Assembly: GCA_013001055.1 (NCBI GenBank)
Contig: JABDNH010000003.1
Location: 62,001 to 126,000, forward strand
Origin: Sphingomonas sp.
Lineage (GTDB): Bacteria; Pseudomonadota; Alphaproteobacteria; Sphingomonadales; Sphingomonadaceae
Length of the DNA: 64,000 bases
Direction: 5' to 3'
The notes below the pieces were generated by a model. The model was given only the letters and a program-made list of their open reading frames with translations. It had not been told where the DNA came from and made no database searches. Both the position numbers and the translations under genes were made by a program. This document shows, piece after piece, positions 44,983 through 53,418 of this stretch. The first letter of the stretch is position 1; the number at the start of each line of letters is the position of its first letter.

Positions 44983-45819
44983 ATGACAACGTCCCCCTCA
45001 CCCGGTCTCTATATCGTTGCGACCCCAATCGGCAATCTTTCCGACATGACGCCGCGCGCGGCCGCGTTGCTGGGGAGCGCTGATATCGTGCTGTGCGAGG
45101 ACAAGCGGGTCACCGCCAAGCTGATGCACCATGTCGGCGCGCACACCCCGCTCCGCCGCTATGACGACCATTCGAGCAACGAAGACCGCGAATCGATCCT
45201 CGGCATGCTGGGCGACAAGGTCGTTGCCCTCGTCAGCGACGCGGGCACGCCGCTTATCTCCGACCCCGGCTACAAACTGGTGCGCGCTGCTCGCGCTGGC
45301 GGCTATGATGTGCACACGCTGCCCGGGCCGAGCGCCGCCATCGCCGCGCTGACGCTGTCGGGCCTGCCGACCGACCGGTTCTTGTTCGCCGGCTTCCTTC
45401 CCTCCAAGCAGAAGGCCAGGCGCGATGCCATCGCAGAACTCGCCGCGGTCAGGGCAAGCCTCGTCTTGTACGAAAGCGGCCCGCGGCTCGGCGCGTGTCT
45501 TGCCGATCTGGCCGAACTGCTGCCGGGCCGCGACGGCGCGGTCAGCCGCGAAATTACCAAGCTGCACGAGGAGACGATGACCGGCACGCTCGAGAAACTC
45601 GCCGAGCGATACGCCGACGGCGGGCCCAAGGGCGAGATCGTGATCGTGATCGGGCCCTCGCCAGCCCCTGAGGCAGCATCCGACGACGATCTCGACGCGG
45701 CCATCGACGCCGCCTTGCAAGACATGTCTCCCAGCCGCGCCGCCGCTAAAGTGGCTGGAGATCTCAATATCCCGCGCAAGCGTGCCTACGCGCGCGCGCT
45801 CGAAAGGGCCAAAAACTGA
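44983..45819 (+). CDS. rsmI: 16S rRNA 2'-O-methyltransferase
   Basis: Methylates C1402 of 16S rRNA. 278 residues. SPGLYIVATPIGNLSDMTPR at the N-terminus is the family signature, with VSDAGTPLISDPG and LPGPSAAIAALTLSGLP following. Start ATG 44983. It overlaps yraN, whose start is a CTG in CTGA. Divergent from the LpoA-like gene with about 20 bases between starts. Confidence 0.97.
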   Translation: MTTSPSPGLYIVATPIGNLSDMTPRAAALLGSADIVLCEDKRVTAKLMHHVGAHTPLRRYDDHSSNEDRESILGMLGDKVVALVSDAGTPLISDPGYKLVRAARAGGYDVHTLPGPSAAIAALTLSGLPTDRFLFAGFLPSKQKARRDAIAELAAVRASLVLYESGPRLGACLADLAELLPGRDGAVSREITKLHEETMTGTLEKLAERYADGGPKGEIVIVIGPSPAPEAASDDDLDAAIDAALQDMSPSRAAAKVAGDLNIPRKRAYARALERAKN

Positions 45820-46166
45820 ACCGCGCCGTCGCCGAAGCCGCGGGACGCACGGCCGAGCGCCGCGCCGCCTGGCTCCTCCGTCTAAAGGGCTATCGCATCC
45901 TCGCCCTGCGCGCTCGCGGATCGGCGGGCGAGATCGACATTGTCGCCAGGCGCGGCAAGACCGTCGCCTTCGTCGAAGTGAAACACCGCTCCACAATCGA
46001 ACAAGCAGCCGAAGCCATTTCCGGCCACCGCCTCAACCGCGTCGTCCGCGCTGCAGTTCAACTTGCCCCGCGCTTTGCGTCCAATGGCGAAGATACACGC
46101 ATCGATGCCATTTTGATGGCGCGTGGCAAATGGCCAAGGCATCTCACGAATATCTGGCATGGGTGA
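45816..46166 (+). CDS. yraN: YraN family endonuclease-like protein, CTG start
   Basis: A 116-residue Holliday-junction-resolvase-like (UPF0102) protein. The domain is clear: RRAAWLLRLKGYRILALRAR, GEIDIVARRGKTVAFVEVKH with the catalytic E-D-EVK residues, then LAPRFASNGEDTRIDAILM. The frame is open from a stop at 45747 but contains no ATG, GTG or TTG before the conserved core. Homologues usually begin MNR-like; here the codons read CTG AAC CGC, with the CTG overlapping the rsmI TGA as CTGA. I infer initiation at CTG 45816. Confidence 0.85.
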   Translation: MNRAVAEAAGRTAERRAAWLLRLKGYRILALRARGSAGEIDIVARRGKTVAFVEVKHRSTIEQAAEAISGHRLNRVVRAAVQLAPRFASNGEDTRIDAILMARGKWPRHLTNIWHG

Positions 46167-46199
46167 CAAAGCAGGCCGCTTCGCCTAGGCGCTTTTCCC

Positions 46200-47141
46200 A
46201 TGAAAATCGCATTCCAGATGGACCCGCTTGAAAGCATCAATGTCGAAGGCGACAGCACGTTCGCGCTGATGCTGGAAGCCCAAGCGCGCGGGTACGAGAT
46301 TTACGAATATCAAGTCGAGGCGCTAACCTATGACGGCGGCGATCTCTTCGCTTCGACCGCGCGGCGGGTGCAGGTCCAGCGCGAGACCGGCAATCACTTC
46401 ACCGTGCTGGAAGAGACCGCGCTCGACCTGACCAATGACATCGACGTTGTCTGGCTGCGGCAGGATCCGCCGTTCGACGTTGGGTACATCACCGCGACCT
46501 ACCTGCTCGAGCGGCTTGAAGGACAGACTCTGGTGGTCAACGACCCCAGGTCGGTGCGCGATGCTCCCGAGAAGCTGTACGTGCTCGATTTCGCGCGCTT
46601 CATGCCGCCGACGATGATCACGCGCAACATGTCCAGCCTGCGCAGCTTTCACGCCCGGCATGACGACATCGTCATCAAGCCGCTGCATGGTAAAGGCGGT
46701 GAAGGCGTCTTTCGTATCGGTCCTGATGGCCGCAACCTTGCCGCGCTCGCTGAGATGTTCATCGGAGCGATGGACGAACCTTTCATCGCGCAGGCGTTCC
46801 TTCCCGATGTCAGTGATGGCGACAAGCGCATCATCCTCGTCGACGGCGAAGTCGCAGGGGCAATCAACCGCATTCCCGGCAAGGGCGAATTTCGCTCCAA
46901 TCTCGTTGCCGGCGGCAGCGCGCACAAGGTCGCCCTGACGGAGCGCGAGAAGGAAATCTGTGCGGCGCTGCGACCCGAACTCAAGAAGCGCGGCCTGCTC
47001 TTCACCGGGATCGACGTGATCGGCGGCTACCTCACCGAAATCAACGTCACCTCCCCCACCGGAATCGTCGCAATGGACGAATTCAACGGTACCAACACGC
47101 CCGGCATGATCTGGGACGTCATCGAGGCGAAATCGGCATGA
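46200..47141 (+). CDS. gshB: Glutathione synthetase
   Basis: ATP-grasp ligase joining gamma-glutamylcysteine and glycine. 313 residues. The family start MKIAFQMDPLESINVEGDST is exact. The P-loop-like segment KPLHGKGGEGVFRI and the metal site in FTGIDVIGGYLTEINVTSPTG are present. ATG 46200 is 33 bases after yraN. It overlaps dedA as ATGA. Confidence 0.97.
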   Translation: MKIAFQMDPLESINVEGDSTFALMLEAQARGYEIYEYQVEALTYDGGDLFASTARRVQVQRETGNHFTVLEETALDLTNDIDVVWLRQDPPFDVGYITATYLLERLEGQTLVVNDPRSVRDAPEKLYVLDFARFMPPTMITRNMSSLRSFHARHDDIVIKPLHGKGGEGVFRIGPDGRNLAALAEMFIGAMDEPFIAQAFLPDVSDGDKRIILVDGEVAGAINRIPGKGEFRSNLVAGGSAHKVALTEREKEICAALRPELKKRGLLFTGIDVIGGYLTEINVTSPTGIVAMDEFNGTNTPGMIWDVIEAKSA

Positions 47142-47764
47142 CCGACTGGGTCGTCGACCTGATCGAACAGTCAGGTTATCTCGGCATCGCGTTCCTGATG
47201 TTCCTCGAAACGGTGTTTCCACCGATCCCGAGCGAAGTCATCATGTCGATCGCCGGTATTGAAGCCGGTCAGGGGCAACTGGCGCTTGGCTGGGTGATTG
47301 CCGCCGGCACGGCTGGCGCGATGCTCGGTAATACATTCTGGTATTTGCTTGCCCGCGCACTGGGGATCGAGCGTTTCAAGCCGCTGATCGATCATTTCGG
47401 CCACTGGTTTACGATGGACTGGCACGAAGTCCAGCGCGCCCAGCGATGGTTCGACAAGAACGGCGTCTTCTTTGTCTTTCTCGGGCGCATGTTGCCGACG
47501 GTGCGCAGCCTTGTCTCGATCCCGGCAGGCTTCCTCAAGATGCGGCTGCAAACTTTCCTCGTGGCTTCCACGATCGGGACCGCAGGCTGGACTGCCATGC
47601 TGGCCTATGCGGGCTTTAAGCTGGGCGAGGAGTTCGAGCAGATCGACGACTATCTGGGTCCGATCTCGACAGCGATCATCATCGTGCTTGCGCTCGGCTA
47701 TGTGTGGCGATTGATCACCGTCGGCATCAAGAAAAGAGACCGAAACGGACAGATCGAGGACTGA
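47138..47764 (+). CDS. DedA family membrane protein
   Basis: A 208-residue inner-membrane protein of the DedA/SNARE-associated family, now linked to undecaprenyl-phosphate and phospholipid flipping. The conserved E and basic residues occur in MFLETVFPPIPSEVIM, and FLGRMLPTVRSLVSIPAGF matches the family's F/YxRxx(P)xxR motif. About four to five hydrophobic segments. Overlaps gshB by four bases. Confidence 0.95.
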   Translation: MTDWVVDLIEQSGYLGIAFLMFLETVFPPIPSEVIMSIAGIEAGQGQLALGWVIAAGTAGAMLGNTFWYLLARALGIERFKPLIDHFGHWFTMDWHEVQRAQRWFDKNGVFFVFLGRMLPTVRSLVSIPAGFLKMRLQTFLVASTIGTAGWTAMLAYAGFKLGEEFEQIDDYLGPISTAIIIVLALGYVWRLITVGIKKRDRNGQIED

Positions 47765-47792
47765 TTTTCGTGTGTAATCTTCGATAACTTGG

Positions 47793-47810
47793 AACCGTTT
47801 CGGTTATTTT
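47793..47810 (+). terminator. Weak intrinsic terminator after dedA
   Basis: AACCG-TTT-CGGTT (47793-47805) followed by ATTTT. Confidence 0.55.
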
Positions 47811-47929
47811 AGCTTTCGTTAACCAATCAGCGTGCAACGACGTTCGGGTCGGCGCACAAGGGCGATATGCCGAGTTCGCCCGCACCGACCGTCGGCTGAA
47901 ACCTCAATCGCCGGCGTCTGTTGTGGCAT

Positions 47930-47970
47930 GGTCCCGGCCCTAATTTACCCCCACTGGCGGGGCCGGGACC
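47930..47970. other. Perfect 11-bp stem hairpin without a T-run, downstream of xerC
   Basis: GGTCCCGGCCC (47930-47940) pairs exactly with GGGCCGGGACC (47960-47970) over a 19-base loop. It lies 10 bases past the xerC stop. No T-run follows on either strand. It could be a Rho-independent element lacking its tail, an RNA stabilising hairpin, or a structured RNA end. Confidence 0.6.
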
Positions 47971-47980
47971 AAAGCCACGC

Positions 47981-48910
47981 TCAATCGGCTCGCGGATGCG
48001 CATTCTTCCAGACATCGAGCAGTCTTGCCGCATCGACTTCGGTGTAGATTTGCGTCGACGACAGGCTGGCGTGACCAAGCAGTTCCTGTAGCGAGCGCAG
48101 GTCCGCCCCACCCGCCAGCAGATGCGTTGCAAAACTATGTCGCAACGCATGCGGCGTGAGACTGTCGGGAAGCCCGAGCCGCTGCCGCGCCGCGCGCACT
48201 GCGCGCCGAACCATGTCGGGTGACAGCGGCCCTCCCCTGGCCCCGCGAAACAGCGGGTCCTGCGTGCCCATCGCAAAGGGGCATGCCGCGGCATACGCTA
48301 CCACCGCTTCGCTGATTGCCGGCACGATCGGCACCACGCGAGTCTTGCCGCCCTTACCGACGACACGGATGGATGCGCCGAGCGGAAGTACCCCTGCTTT
48401 CAGACTGGTCGCCTCGGAGATGCGCAGTCCGCCGCCGTAGAGTAGCAACAGGATCGCGAGGTCGCGCTTGCCGACCCAGCCGACGCTGCTGCCCGCCTCG
48501 GCTTCCTCGGCCAATGACACCGCCTCATCGGGTGAGACGGGGCGCGGTAGGGTTCGCGGTCGTTTGGGTGCGCGTGTGCGCGGGATTTGCGGCGTCATCC
48601 CGGCTTGTTCTGCCGCAAAGGTCAGAAATGCACGGACCGCCGACATCTCGCGCGCCGCCGAGCTGGCCCCCAAGCCGCCAGCGCGGCGCTGCGCCAGATA
48701 GGCGCGCAGGTCGACGGCCTTCAGCGAAAGGAGTTGCGATGATCCGATCGTGTCGCCGAGATGCTCGGCCAGGAAGGCAATGAACCGATGCGCGGTCGCG
48801 AGGTAGGCACGCACCGTGTGCGCGCTGCGGCGCCTGTCATGCGCAAGATAGTCGCCCCAGCGAATCGCCAGTGCGGTGGCCTCGTGGCCTAATTCTTCGC
48901 GCCCACCCAT
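47981..48910 (-). CDS. xerC: Tyrosine recombinase XerC
   Basis: Site-specific recombinase resolving chromosome dimers at dif with XerD. 309 residues. The active-site set is visible: Arg in GGGLRISEAT, Lys in GKGGKTR, HxxR in PHALRHSFAT, His in LLGHASLSST and the nucleophile Tyr in QIYTEVD. Start ATG 48910 lies inside the DUF484 gene (22-base overlap); a longer open frame upstream is in another gene's shadow. DUF484-xerC pairing is common in proteobacteria. Confidence 0.95.
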   Translation of the reverse strand: MGGREELGHEATALAIRWGDYLAHDRRRSAHTVRAYLATAHRFIAFLAEHLGDTIGSSQLLSLKAVDLRAYLAQRRAGGLGASSAAREMSAVRAFLTFAAEQAGMTPQIPRTRAPKRPRTLPRPVSPDEAVSLAEEAEAGSSVGWVGKRDLAILLLLYGGGLRISEATSLKAGVLPLGASIRVVGKGGKTRVVPIVPAISEAVVAYAAACPFAMGTQDPLFRGARGGPLSPDMVRRAVRAARQRLGLPDSLTPHALRHSFATHLLAGGADLRSLQELLGHASLSSTQIYTEVDAARLLDVWKNAHPRAD

Positions 48911-49458
48911 CGCGCGAGCATAGCGCTCAGCGAGCGGCCTAGAAAGGCCAGCAACTGATCGCCCTCGCTGCTTGAGACCGGCGTTGCGTCGGTCTGGCCG
49001 AGCAAAAGGATACCCTCCGGCATTCCGGACGACATTTGCGGTATGCGGATGATGGCCTGGCTTTGAAGCGCCCGGCTGATCGCGCCGAACAAGGGAGAGC
49101 CGTTGGCGCCGCCCGTGATTTCCACTGGATTGGCGCGAACGCCCGCCTGCTTCACCCACGCCTTTTCGAGCGGATGGATGCCGCTAATGTCGAAGCGGAA
49201 GGCCTGCCCGTCCACGATCAGCGCCATGGCAACTGCATCGACCCGCAGCAATAGCGGCCAATCGCGCGTGACGACCTCGGCCACCTCTTCGATGTCGCGG
49301 CACATGATGAGGTTGGTGACGGCATCATGGATCGCCGCCGTGGCGTTGCAGTGACCGTCGGCAAAGGCGATCAGCTTGCGACGTGCCATCTCGGCTTCGC
49401 CAAGCTTGTCGCGCAACGTGGCAACTGCGCGTTCTTCAAAGGAAATGACCCCACTCAT
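48889..49458 (-). CDS. DUF484 family protein
   Basis: A 189-residue GAF-like protein. N-terminal region SFEERAVATLRDKLGEAEMA, then the GAF core (RVDAVAMALIVDGQAFRFDI, GILLLGQTDATPVSSSEG). Function unknown, but it is genomically tied to XerC. The leader has an unusual 10-bp inverted repeat and no clear Shine-Dalgarno sequence before ATG 49458. Confidence 0.9.
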   Translation of the reverse strand: MSGVISFEERAVATLRDKLGEAEMARRKLIAFADGHCNATAAIHDAVTNLIMCRDIEEVAEVVTRDWPLLLRVDAVAMALIVDGQAFRFDISGIHPLEKAWVKQAGVRANPVEITGGANGSPLFGAISRALQSQAIIRIPQMSSGMPEGILLLGQTDATPVSSSEGDQLLAFLGRSLSAMLARWVGAKN

Positions 49459-49465
49459 GGGGATA

Positions 49466-49491
49466 TTTCTTAGGCGCAAATGCCTAAGAAA
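49466..49491. repeat. Perfect 10-bp inverted repeat ahead of DUF484
   Basis: TTTCTTAGGC (49466-49475), six-base loop, GCCTAAGAAA (49482-49491). It ends eight bases before the DUF484 start codon and is read by tal-DUF484 transcripts. It is an operator or RNA hairpin rather than a normal terminator. Confidence 0.65.
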
Positions 49492-49547
49492 GTTCTAGCG
49501 GTGACGTCAGCCCGAAATGGGACATGAAGTCACCGCAGGCACGCGTA

Positions 49548-50201
49548 TCAGCCGATTTTCTGGCCCGTGGCTTCCCAGTCCTTGATGAAGGCTGCGAGCC
49601 CCTTGTCGGTCAGCGGGTGATTGAACATCGCCTTGATGACCGAGGGCGGCGCCGTCATCACGTCGGCGCCCAGCTTTGCCGAATCGTGGATGTGGATCGG
49701 ATTGCGGACCGACGCGACGAGGATTTCGGTGGGGAAGTCGTAATTGTCGTAGATCAGGCGGATGTCGCCGATCAGTTCGATGCCCGGATAGCCCACGTCG
49801 TCATGGCGTCCGACGAACGGCGAAATGAAGCTCGCGCCCGCTTTTGCGGCCAGCAGCGCCTGGTTGGCCGAGAAGCAGAGCGTTACGTTCACCATCGTGC
49901 CATCGGCGGTCAGCGCCTTGCAGGTTTTGAGCCCGTCGATTGTCAGCGGCACCTTGATCGCCACATTGTCGGCAATTTTGCGCAACACCTCTGCCTCGCG
50001 CATCATGCCTTCGTGATCGGTCGACACGACTTCGGCGGACACGGGGCCATCGGTGATGGCGCAAATTTCCTTGGTGACCTCGACAAAGTCACGGCCCGAC
50101 TTCTTGATCAGCGACGGATTGGTCGTCACCCCATCGAGCAAGCCGGTATCCGCCAGTTCCTTGATGTCGTCGATATCGGCGGTGTCGGCAAAGAATTTCA
50201 T
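49548..50201 (-). CDS. Transaldolase family protein (Fsa/TalC type)
   Basis: A 217-residue small transaldolase, in the family of fructose-6-phosphate aldolase and short transaldolases. The start [20 protein letters not shown], the [11 protein letters not shown] segment, the Schiff-base Lys in [14 protein letters not shown], and [20 protein letters not shown] are all present. Exact specificity (transaldolase versus aldolase) cannot be read here. ATG 50201. Confidence 0.93.
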   Translation of the reverse strand: MKFFADTADIDDIKELADTGLLDGVTTNPSLIKKSGRDFVEVTKEICAITDGPVSAEVVSTDHEGMMREAEVLRKIADNVAIKVPLTIDGLKTCKALTADGTMVNVTLCFSANQALLAAKAGASFISPFVGRHDDVGYPGIELIGDIRLIYDNYDFPTEILVASVRNPIHIHDSAKLGADVMTAPPSVIKAMFNHPLTDKGLAAFIKDWEATGQKIG

Positions 50202-50285
50202 GGTTTGGGCTCCCTCGTCAGGCTGGCGCTATTGAGTGCCAAGCGATAGCGAGGTTCAACGCGATTCGTAAGGAGGCCTTTTCGC

Positions 50286-51056
50286 ATGACCGATCATATC
50301 CAGGTTGAGCGTGCCCATGGCGGTACGGTCGTGCATATCACCATGGCCCGTCCGGAGGCACGCAACGCGATCACCGTGGCGATGTACGAAGCCATGGCCG
50401 ATGCGGTCGAGCAGGCCGGCAAAGACGACGAGGTCCGCCTGATCACCATTCGCGGCGAGGGTGTGGACTTCACTGCCGGCAACGACCTGATGGATTTCAT
50501 GCAGGCGATGCCGCAGCCAGGCGAAGACACCGATATCCCCGTGTGGCGCTTCTTGCGCGCCATGGCGAACAACGAAGTGCCGGTGATCGCGGCCGTGCAA
50601 GGCAACGCGATCGGTATCGGCACCACGATGCTGTTCCACTGCGACCTGGTGATCGCCGAAGAAGGTTGCCGCTTCAAAATGCCGTTCACCGAACTCGGTT
50701 TGGTGCCCGAAGCGGCCAGCTCGATGATCATGCCCGCGCTTTCGGGCCGCCGCAAAGCCGCGCGCTATTTGCTTTTAAGCGATAGCTTCGATGCCCACGA
50801 GGCCGAGGCGATCGGGCTTGTCAGCCACGTCGCGCCGGGCGGGCAGCTGGACGCTATGTTCGACAAGGTAGTCGGCAAACTGCTCGCCAAGCCGGTGCAG
50901 TCGGTCAGGTTGACGCAAAATCTGCTGCGCAAATGCGACCGCGAGGCCGTGATTGCACGCATGGATCTGGAAAATGGTCATTTCGCCGAGCGATTGACGA
51001 GCGACGAGCTCAAACAGGCGATAACCGAATTCTTCGCGGCGCGATCAAAGGCCTAG
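50286..51056 (+). CDS. Enoyl-CoA hydratase/isomerase family protein
   Basis: A 256-residue crotonase. The oxyanion-hole segments are GVDFTAGNDLMDFMQAM and VIAAVQGNAIGIGTTMLFHC. The Glu residues of classic enoyl-CoA hydratases are replaced in part (FKMPFTELGLVPEAASSMI), so the reaction may be isomerisation or another crotonase activity. AAGGAGG precedes ATG 50286. No neighbouring beta-oxidation genes are seen. Stop interlocked with tadE. Confidence 0.88.
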   Translation: MTDHIQVERAHGGTVVHITMARPEARNAITVAMYEAMADAVEQAGKDDEVRLITIRGEGVDFTAGNDLMDFMQAMPQPGEDTDIPVWRFLRAMANNEVPVIAAVQGNAIGIGTTMLFHCDLVIAEEGCRFKMPFTELGLVPEAASSMIMPALSGRRKAARYLLLSDSFDAHEAEAIGLVSHVAPGGQLDAMFDKVVGKLLAKPVQSVRLTQNLLRKCDREAVIARMDLENGHFAERLTSDELKQAITEFFAARSKA

Positions 51057-51451
51057 TTGGCGTAATAGACGCGCTTGGATTTGCGAATGTCGACCGTCGG
51101 CCCTTCAAAAAAGATGAAGTCGGTCGGCTGGCGATAGATGATATCGATATCGAAATATTCGTCGGTCGTATTCTGCGTCACCGTCGGCGTTTCCATCGTA
51201 CCGTTGTGCGTGCCGAACTGGCTGTTCGCGACGAAATCTTCGATCTGCGTCGAGGACGGCGTCGGATAAAGCGTTGCATATCGCGCCGCTTCGCCCATGG
51301 CGTGCTGTGCACCGGCGTTGGCCCAGAACACCAGCGCCAACTGGAAAATACCGAAAATGAAGGAGATCAGGATCGGCAACGCGAGTGCAAACTCGACGAC
51401 CGCCGCGCCGTCCTCATTCTTTTTGAAAAGGTTCCGCATAATCTTCCTCAA
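51053..51451 (-). CDS. TadE-like pseudopilin
   Basis: A 132-residue membrane protein of the TadE group: the N-terminal DGAAVVEFALALPILISFIFG contains the conserved Glu (VVEFA) next to the hydrophobic helix, with a prepilin-peptidase-like site before it. The rest is periplasmic. Third gene of tadG-tadE-tadE; overlaps the second as ATGA. Tad/Flp secretion core genes are not in the window. Confidence 0.9.
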   Translation of the reverse strand: MRKIMRNLFKKNEDGAAVVEFALALPILISFIFGIFQLALVFWANAGAQHAMGEAARYATLYPTPSSTQIEDFVANSQFGTHNGTMETPTVTQNTTDEYFDIDIIYRQPTDFIFFEGPTVDIRKSKRVYYAN

Positions 51452-51903
51452 CTTGTCCGGATAGCGGCGACACCGACAAATTCGTAGTCGCCATTATCGT
51501 TGATGTTGCTACCGAAGGTCGTCGGGAACATTGGTTCATAGGTCGCCGTGACCGAGACACTCAGATAGCGCGCTTCGTCCTCGCCCGAGGCGCAGCTATC
51601 GGTATAATTGTCCTGACGCGTCCCATCGCACTCGACCCACTCGTCGGTGGTGACATTGGACTGGTCGACTCCAGCCAGCGTCGACGCCTCGGTAACCAGC
51701 GTATTGGTCACGGTCGTGTCCGCCGACTTCTGGAACACCTTTTCGATCGCCGACTGTGCAGCCTGTTCGGCATTGAGCTTGGTCGAATAGGCATTCGAGA
51801 TGTCGACCATGCCGACCAGCAAGCCAGCCAACACGGGAGCAACGATCGCCAGTTCGACTACCGAGGTGCCTCGTTGGTCGCGAAGGATGTCTTTCAAATG
51901 CAT
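51448..51903 (-). CDS. TadE-family pseudopilin
   Basis: A 151-residue protein with RGTSVVELAIVAPVLAGLLVG at the start, the TadE/TadG N-helix with its conserved Glu. The periplasmic part has several conserved cysteines (VECDGTRQD, SCASGEDEA). Second gene of the operon, starting 9 bases after tadG, and overlapping the following gene. Confidence 0.92.
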   Translation of the reverse strand: MHLKDILRDQRGTSVVELAIVAPVLAGLLVGMVDISNAYSTKLNAEQAAQSAIEKVFQKSADTTVTNTLVTEASTLAGVDQSNVTTDEWVECDGTRQDNYTDSCASGEDEARYLSVSVTATYEPMFPTTFGSNINDNGDYEFVGVAAIRTS

Positions 51904-51912
51904 GTCGGGCTC

Positions 51913-53205
51913 CTAAGCGATCAGGCGGACTTGGCCGTCAGGCGCGGTAAAGCTGCCCGAGGCGCTGCCCGAGGGGCAGGTGTTGGTGATGTTTGCGGCA
52001 CCCGAGAAATAGACGCGGCGCGTGACAAGCTGCATGCAGGCGACATTGGCGCTGGAATTGCCGTTATAGGTCACCTGTTGGCTCGGGAAGTAGAGCGCGC
52101 CCCGATAGAAGCTGTTGTTGCCGCCATTGATCTTGTTCGGGCTGTTGGCGGCGCCACTGTTGTTGGTGTCCGATGCACGGCGATCCTGATAGATCGCGAT
52201 GCCGGCGAAATCACCAGTATCAGGTGCCTGGATCTGCAATTCCGAACCACCATTCATCTCGACACTACCGATGGTTGCGGTGGAAGAGGTGCTGACATTG
52301 GTCATGACAATCGTCACGCCATTGTTGGCATAGACTTCCGCCTGACTGCCAAGGTCGAAATCGCCACCGCTGACATAATATGTTCCCGGCGCAAGCGTCA
52401 GCGTGCCGCGTACGGTGATGCTGGTGAAGCAGTTGTTGGCGGGGTTGCTGGTGTCGTACGTCTGAACGCGAGTCTGGTTGGAGTTCACCGTCAACGAACC
52501 GCCGTTACATGTGCTGGGCGGGTTAGCCTGCACCCCTGCAAACGGGTCTTCTATTGGCGAGGTGTAGGGCTGGAATTCGGTACCCGATGCCCAGTTGGTC
52601 GAGGTCGTATTGATGCCGCCGACCGCCGCGATCGGCGAGGCATTCACCACCGCCGAACCCGTCGCGAAAGCGGCACCGTTGAGGTCAGTCGCGTTGGTAA
52701 TCATCCCGCAACCAAGCTGTAGGTTGGCACTACCCGTGGCGTAGATGCCCTGCGTGGCATTGGGCTCAAGGCTGATGACGCAATAGTCACCGCCCGGCGT
52801 CGCGGCCGCCGTTGCGGCAGCGGTGATGATCGGCGCGCTCGTCATGAAAAAGGACGAGAAGGACAATTCGCGCTGAAGCTGCAACTGCACGCGGGTCGTG
52901 TAGTTGTAACCCGATACCGTGGGATGCGTTACTTGCGGCGTGCCCAGCAATGTGAAGCCCGTATTTTGCGTATGGCTGAGGTCGCGTGTGACCGCTGTTT
53001 CAGCACTCATGCTATCCTGCTTCGCATAGACAGCCGCAATCGCCGCGCTATCGGCTGCGCGCTGTAATTGGCGCTTCCACAGCGACCATTGGATCGTGTC
53101 GGTAGCCAAGCCGGCAAAACCCACCAGCAACGGCATCGAGAAACCGACCATCACCAGCACGTTGCCGCGCTTATCGTTCATCAATGCTTTCATCGCCTTG
53201 ATCAT
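51913..53205 (-). CDS. TadG-family pilus-assembly protein
   Basis: A 430-residue Tad protein. The N-terminus RGNVLVMVGFSMPLLVGFAG is the Flp/TadG membrane helix, and a long periplasmic part follows with a Gly/Ser-rich beta region (RVQTYDTSNPANNCFTS, GGSELQIQAPDTGDFAGIAI). Start ATG 53205 has AGGGAG upstream. First gene of tadG-tadE-tadE, so a minor pseudopilin set rather than the full tad cluster. Confidence 0.9.
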   Translation of the reverse strand: MIKAMKALMNDKRGNVLVMVGFSMPLLVGFAGLATDTIQWSLWKRQLQRAADSAAIAAVYAKQDSMSAETAVTRDLSHTQNTGFTLLGTPQVTHPTVSGYNYTTRVQLQLQRELSFSSFFMTSAPIITAAATAAATPGGDYCVISLEPNATQGIYATGSANLQLGCGMITNATDLNGAAFATGSAVVNASPIAAVGGINTTSTNWASGTEFQPYTSPIEDPFAGVQANPPSTCNGGSLTVNSNQTRVQTYDTSNPANNCFTSITVRGTLTLAPGTYYVSGGDFDLGSQAEVYANNGVTIVMTNVSTSSTATIGSVEMNGGSELQIQAPDTGDFAGIAIYQDRRASDTNNSGAANSPNKINGGNNSFYRGALYFPSQQVTYNGNSSANVACMQLVTRRVYFSGAANITNTCPSGSASGSFTAPDGQVRLIA

Positions 53206-53294
53206 GCAAAACTCCCTAGGACTTTGGCCCTTCTGCCATAGCGAAATATCCAAACAGGGTGTGCGAAGCGTGTGCGGGGATGGTTGCCGGTAAA

Positions 53295-53301
53295 TTAACC
53301 A
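53295..53301 (+). promoter_or_regulatory. CtrA-like half site in the divergent tadG/telA region
   Basis: TTAACCA (53295-53301) lies in the gap between tadG and telA. It resembles the CtrA half site TTAACCAT that controls pilus genes in alphaproteobacteria. A single half site is weak evidence. Confidence 0.25.
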
Positions 53302-53418
53302 CGCACCGTACTTGAAGGCGTGGTCCAACCGTCTTATCTTTCTAATACAGTTTTGACGCTTGCGTCCGCGGCATCATCAAGCCACTCTTGGGCAAAGGCG
53401 ATTAGCGAAAGGGGCACG

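Noticed and set aside
47765-47980. Possible non-coding RNA or tRNA in the dedA-xerC gap
   Set aside because: No cloverleaf, CCA or known RNA motif found; only the two hairpins reported.
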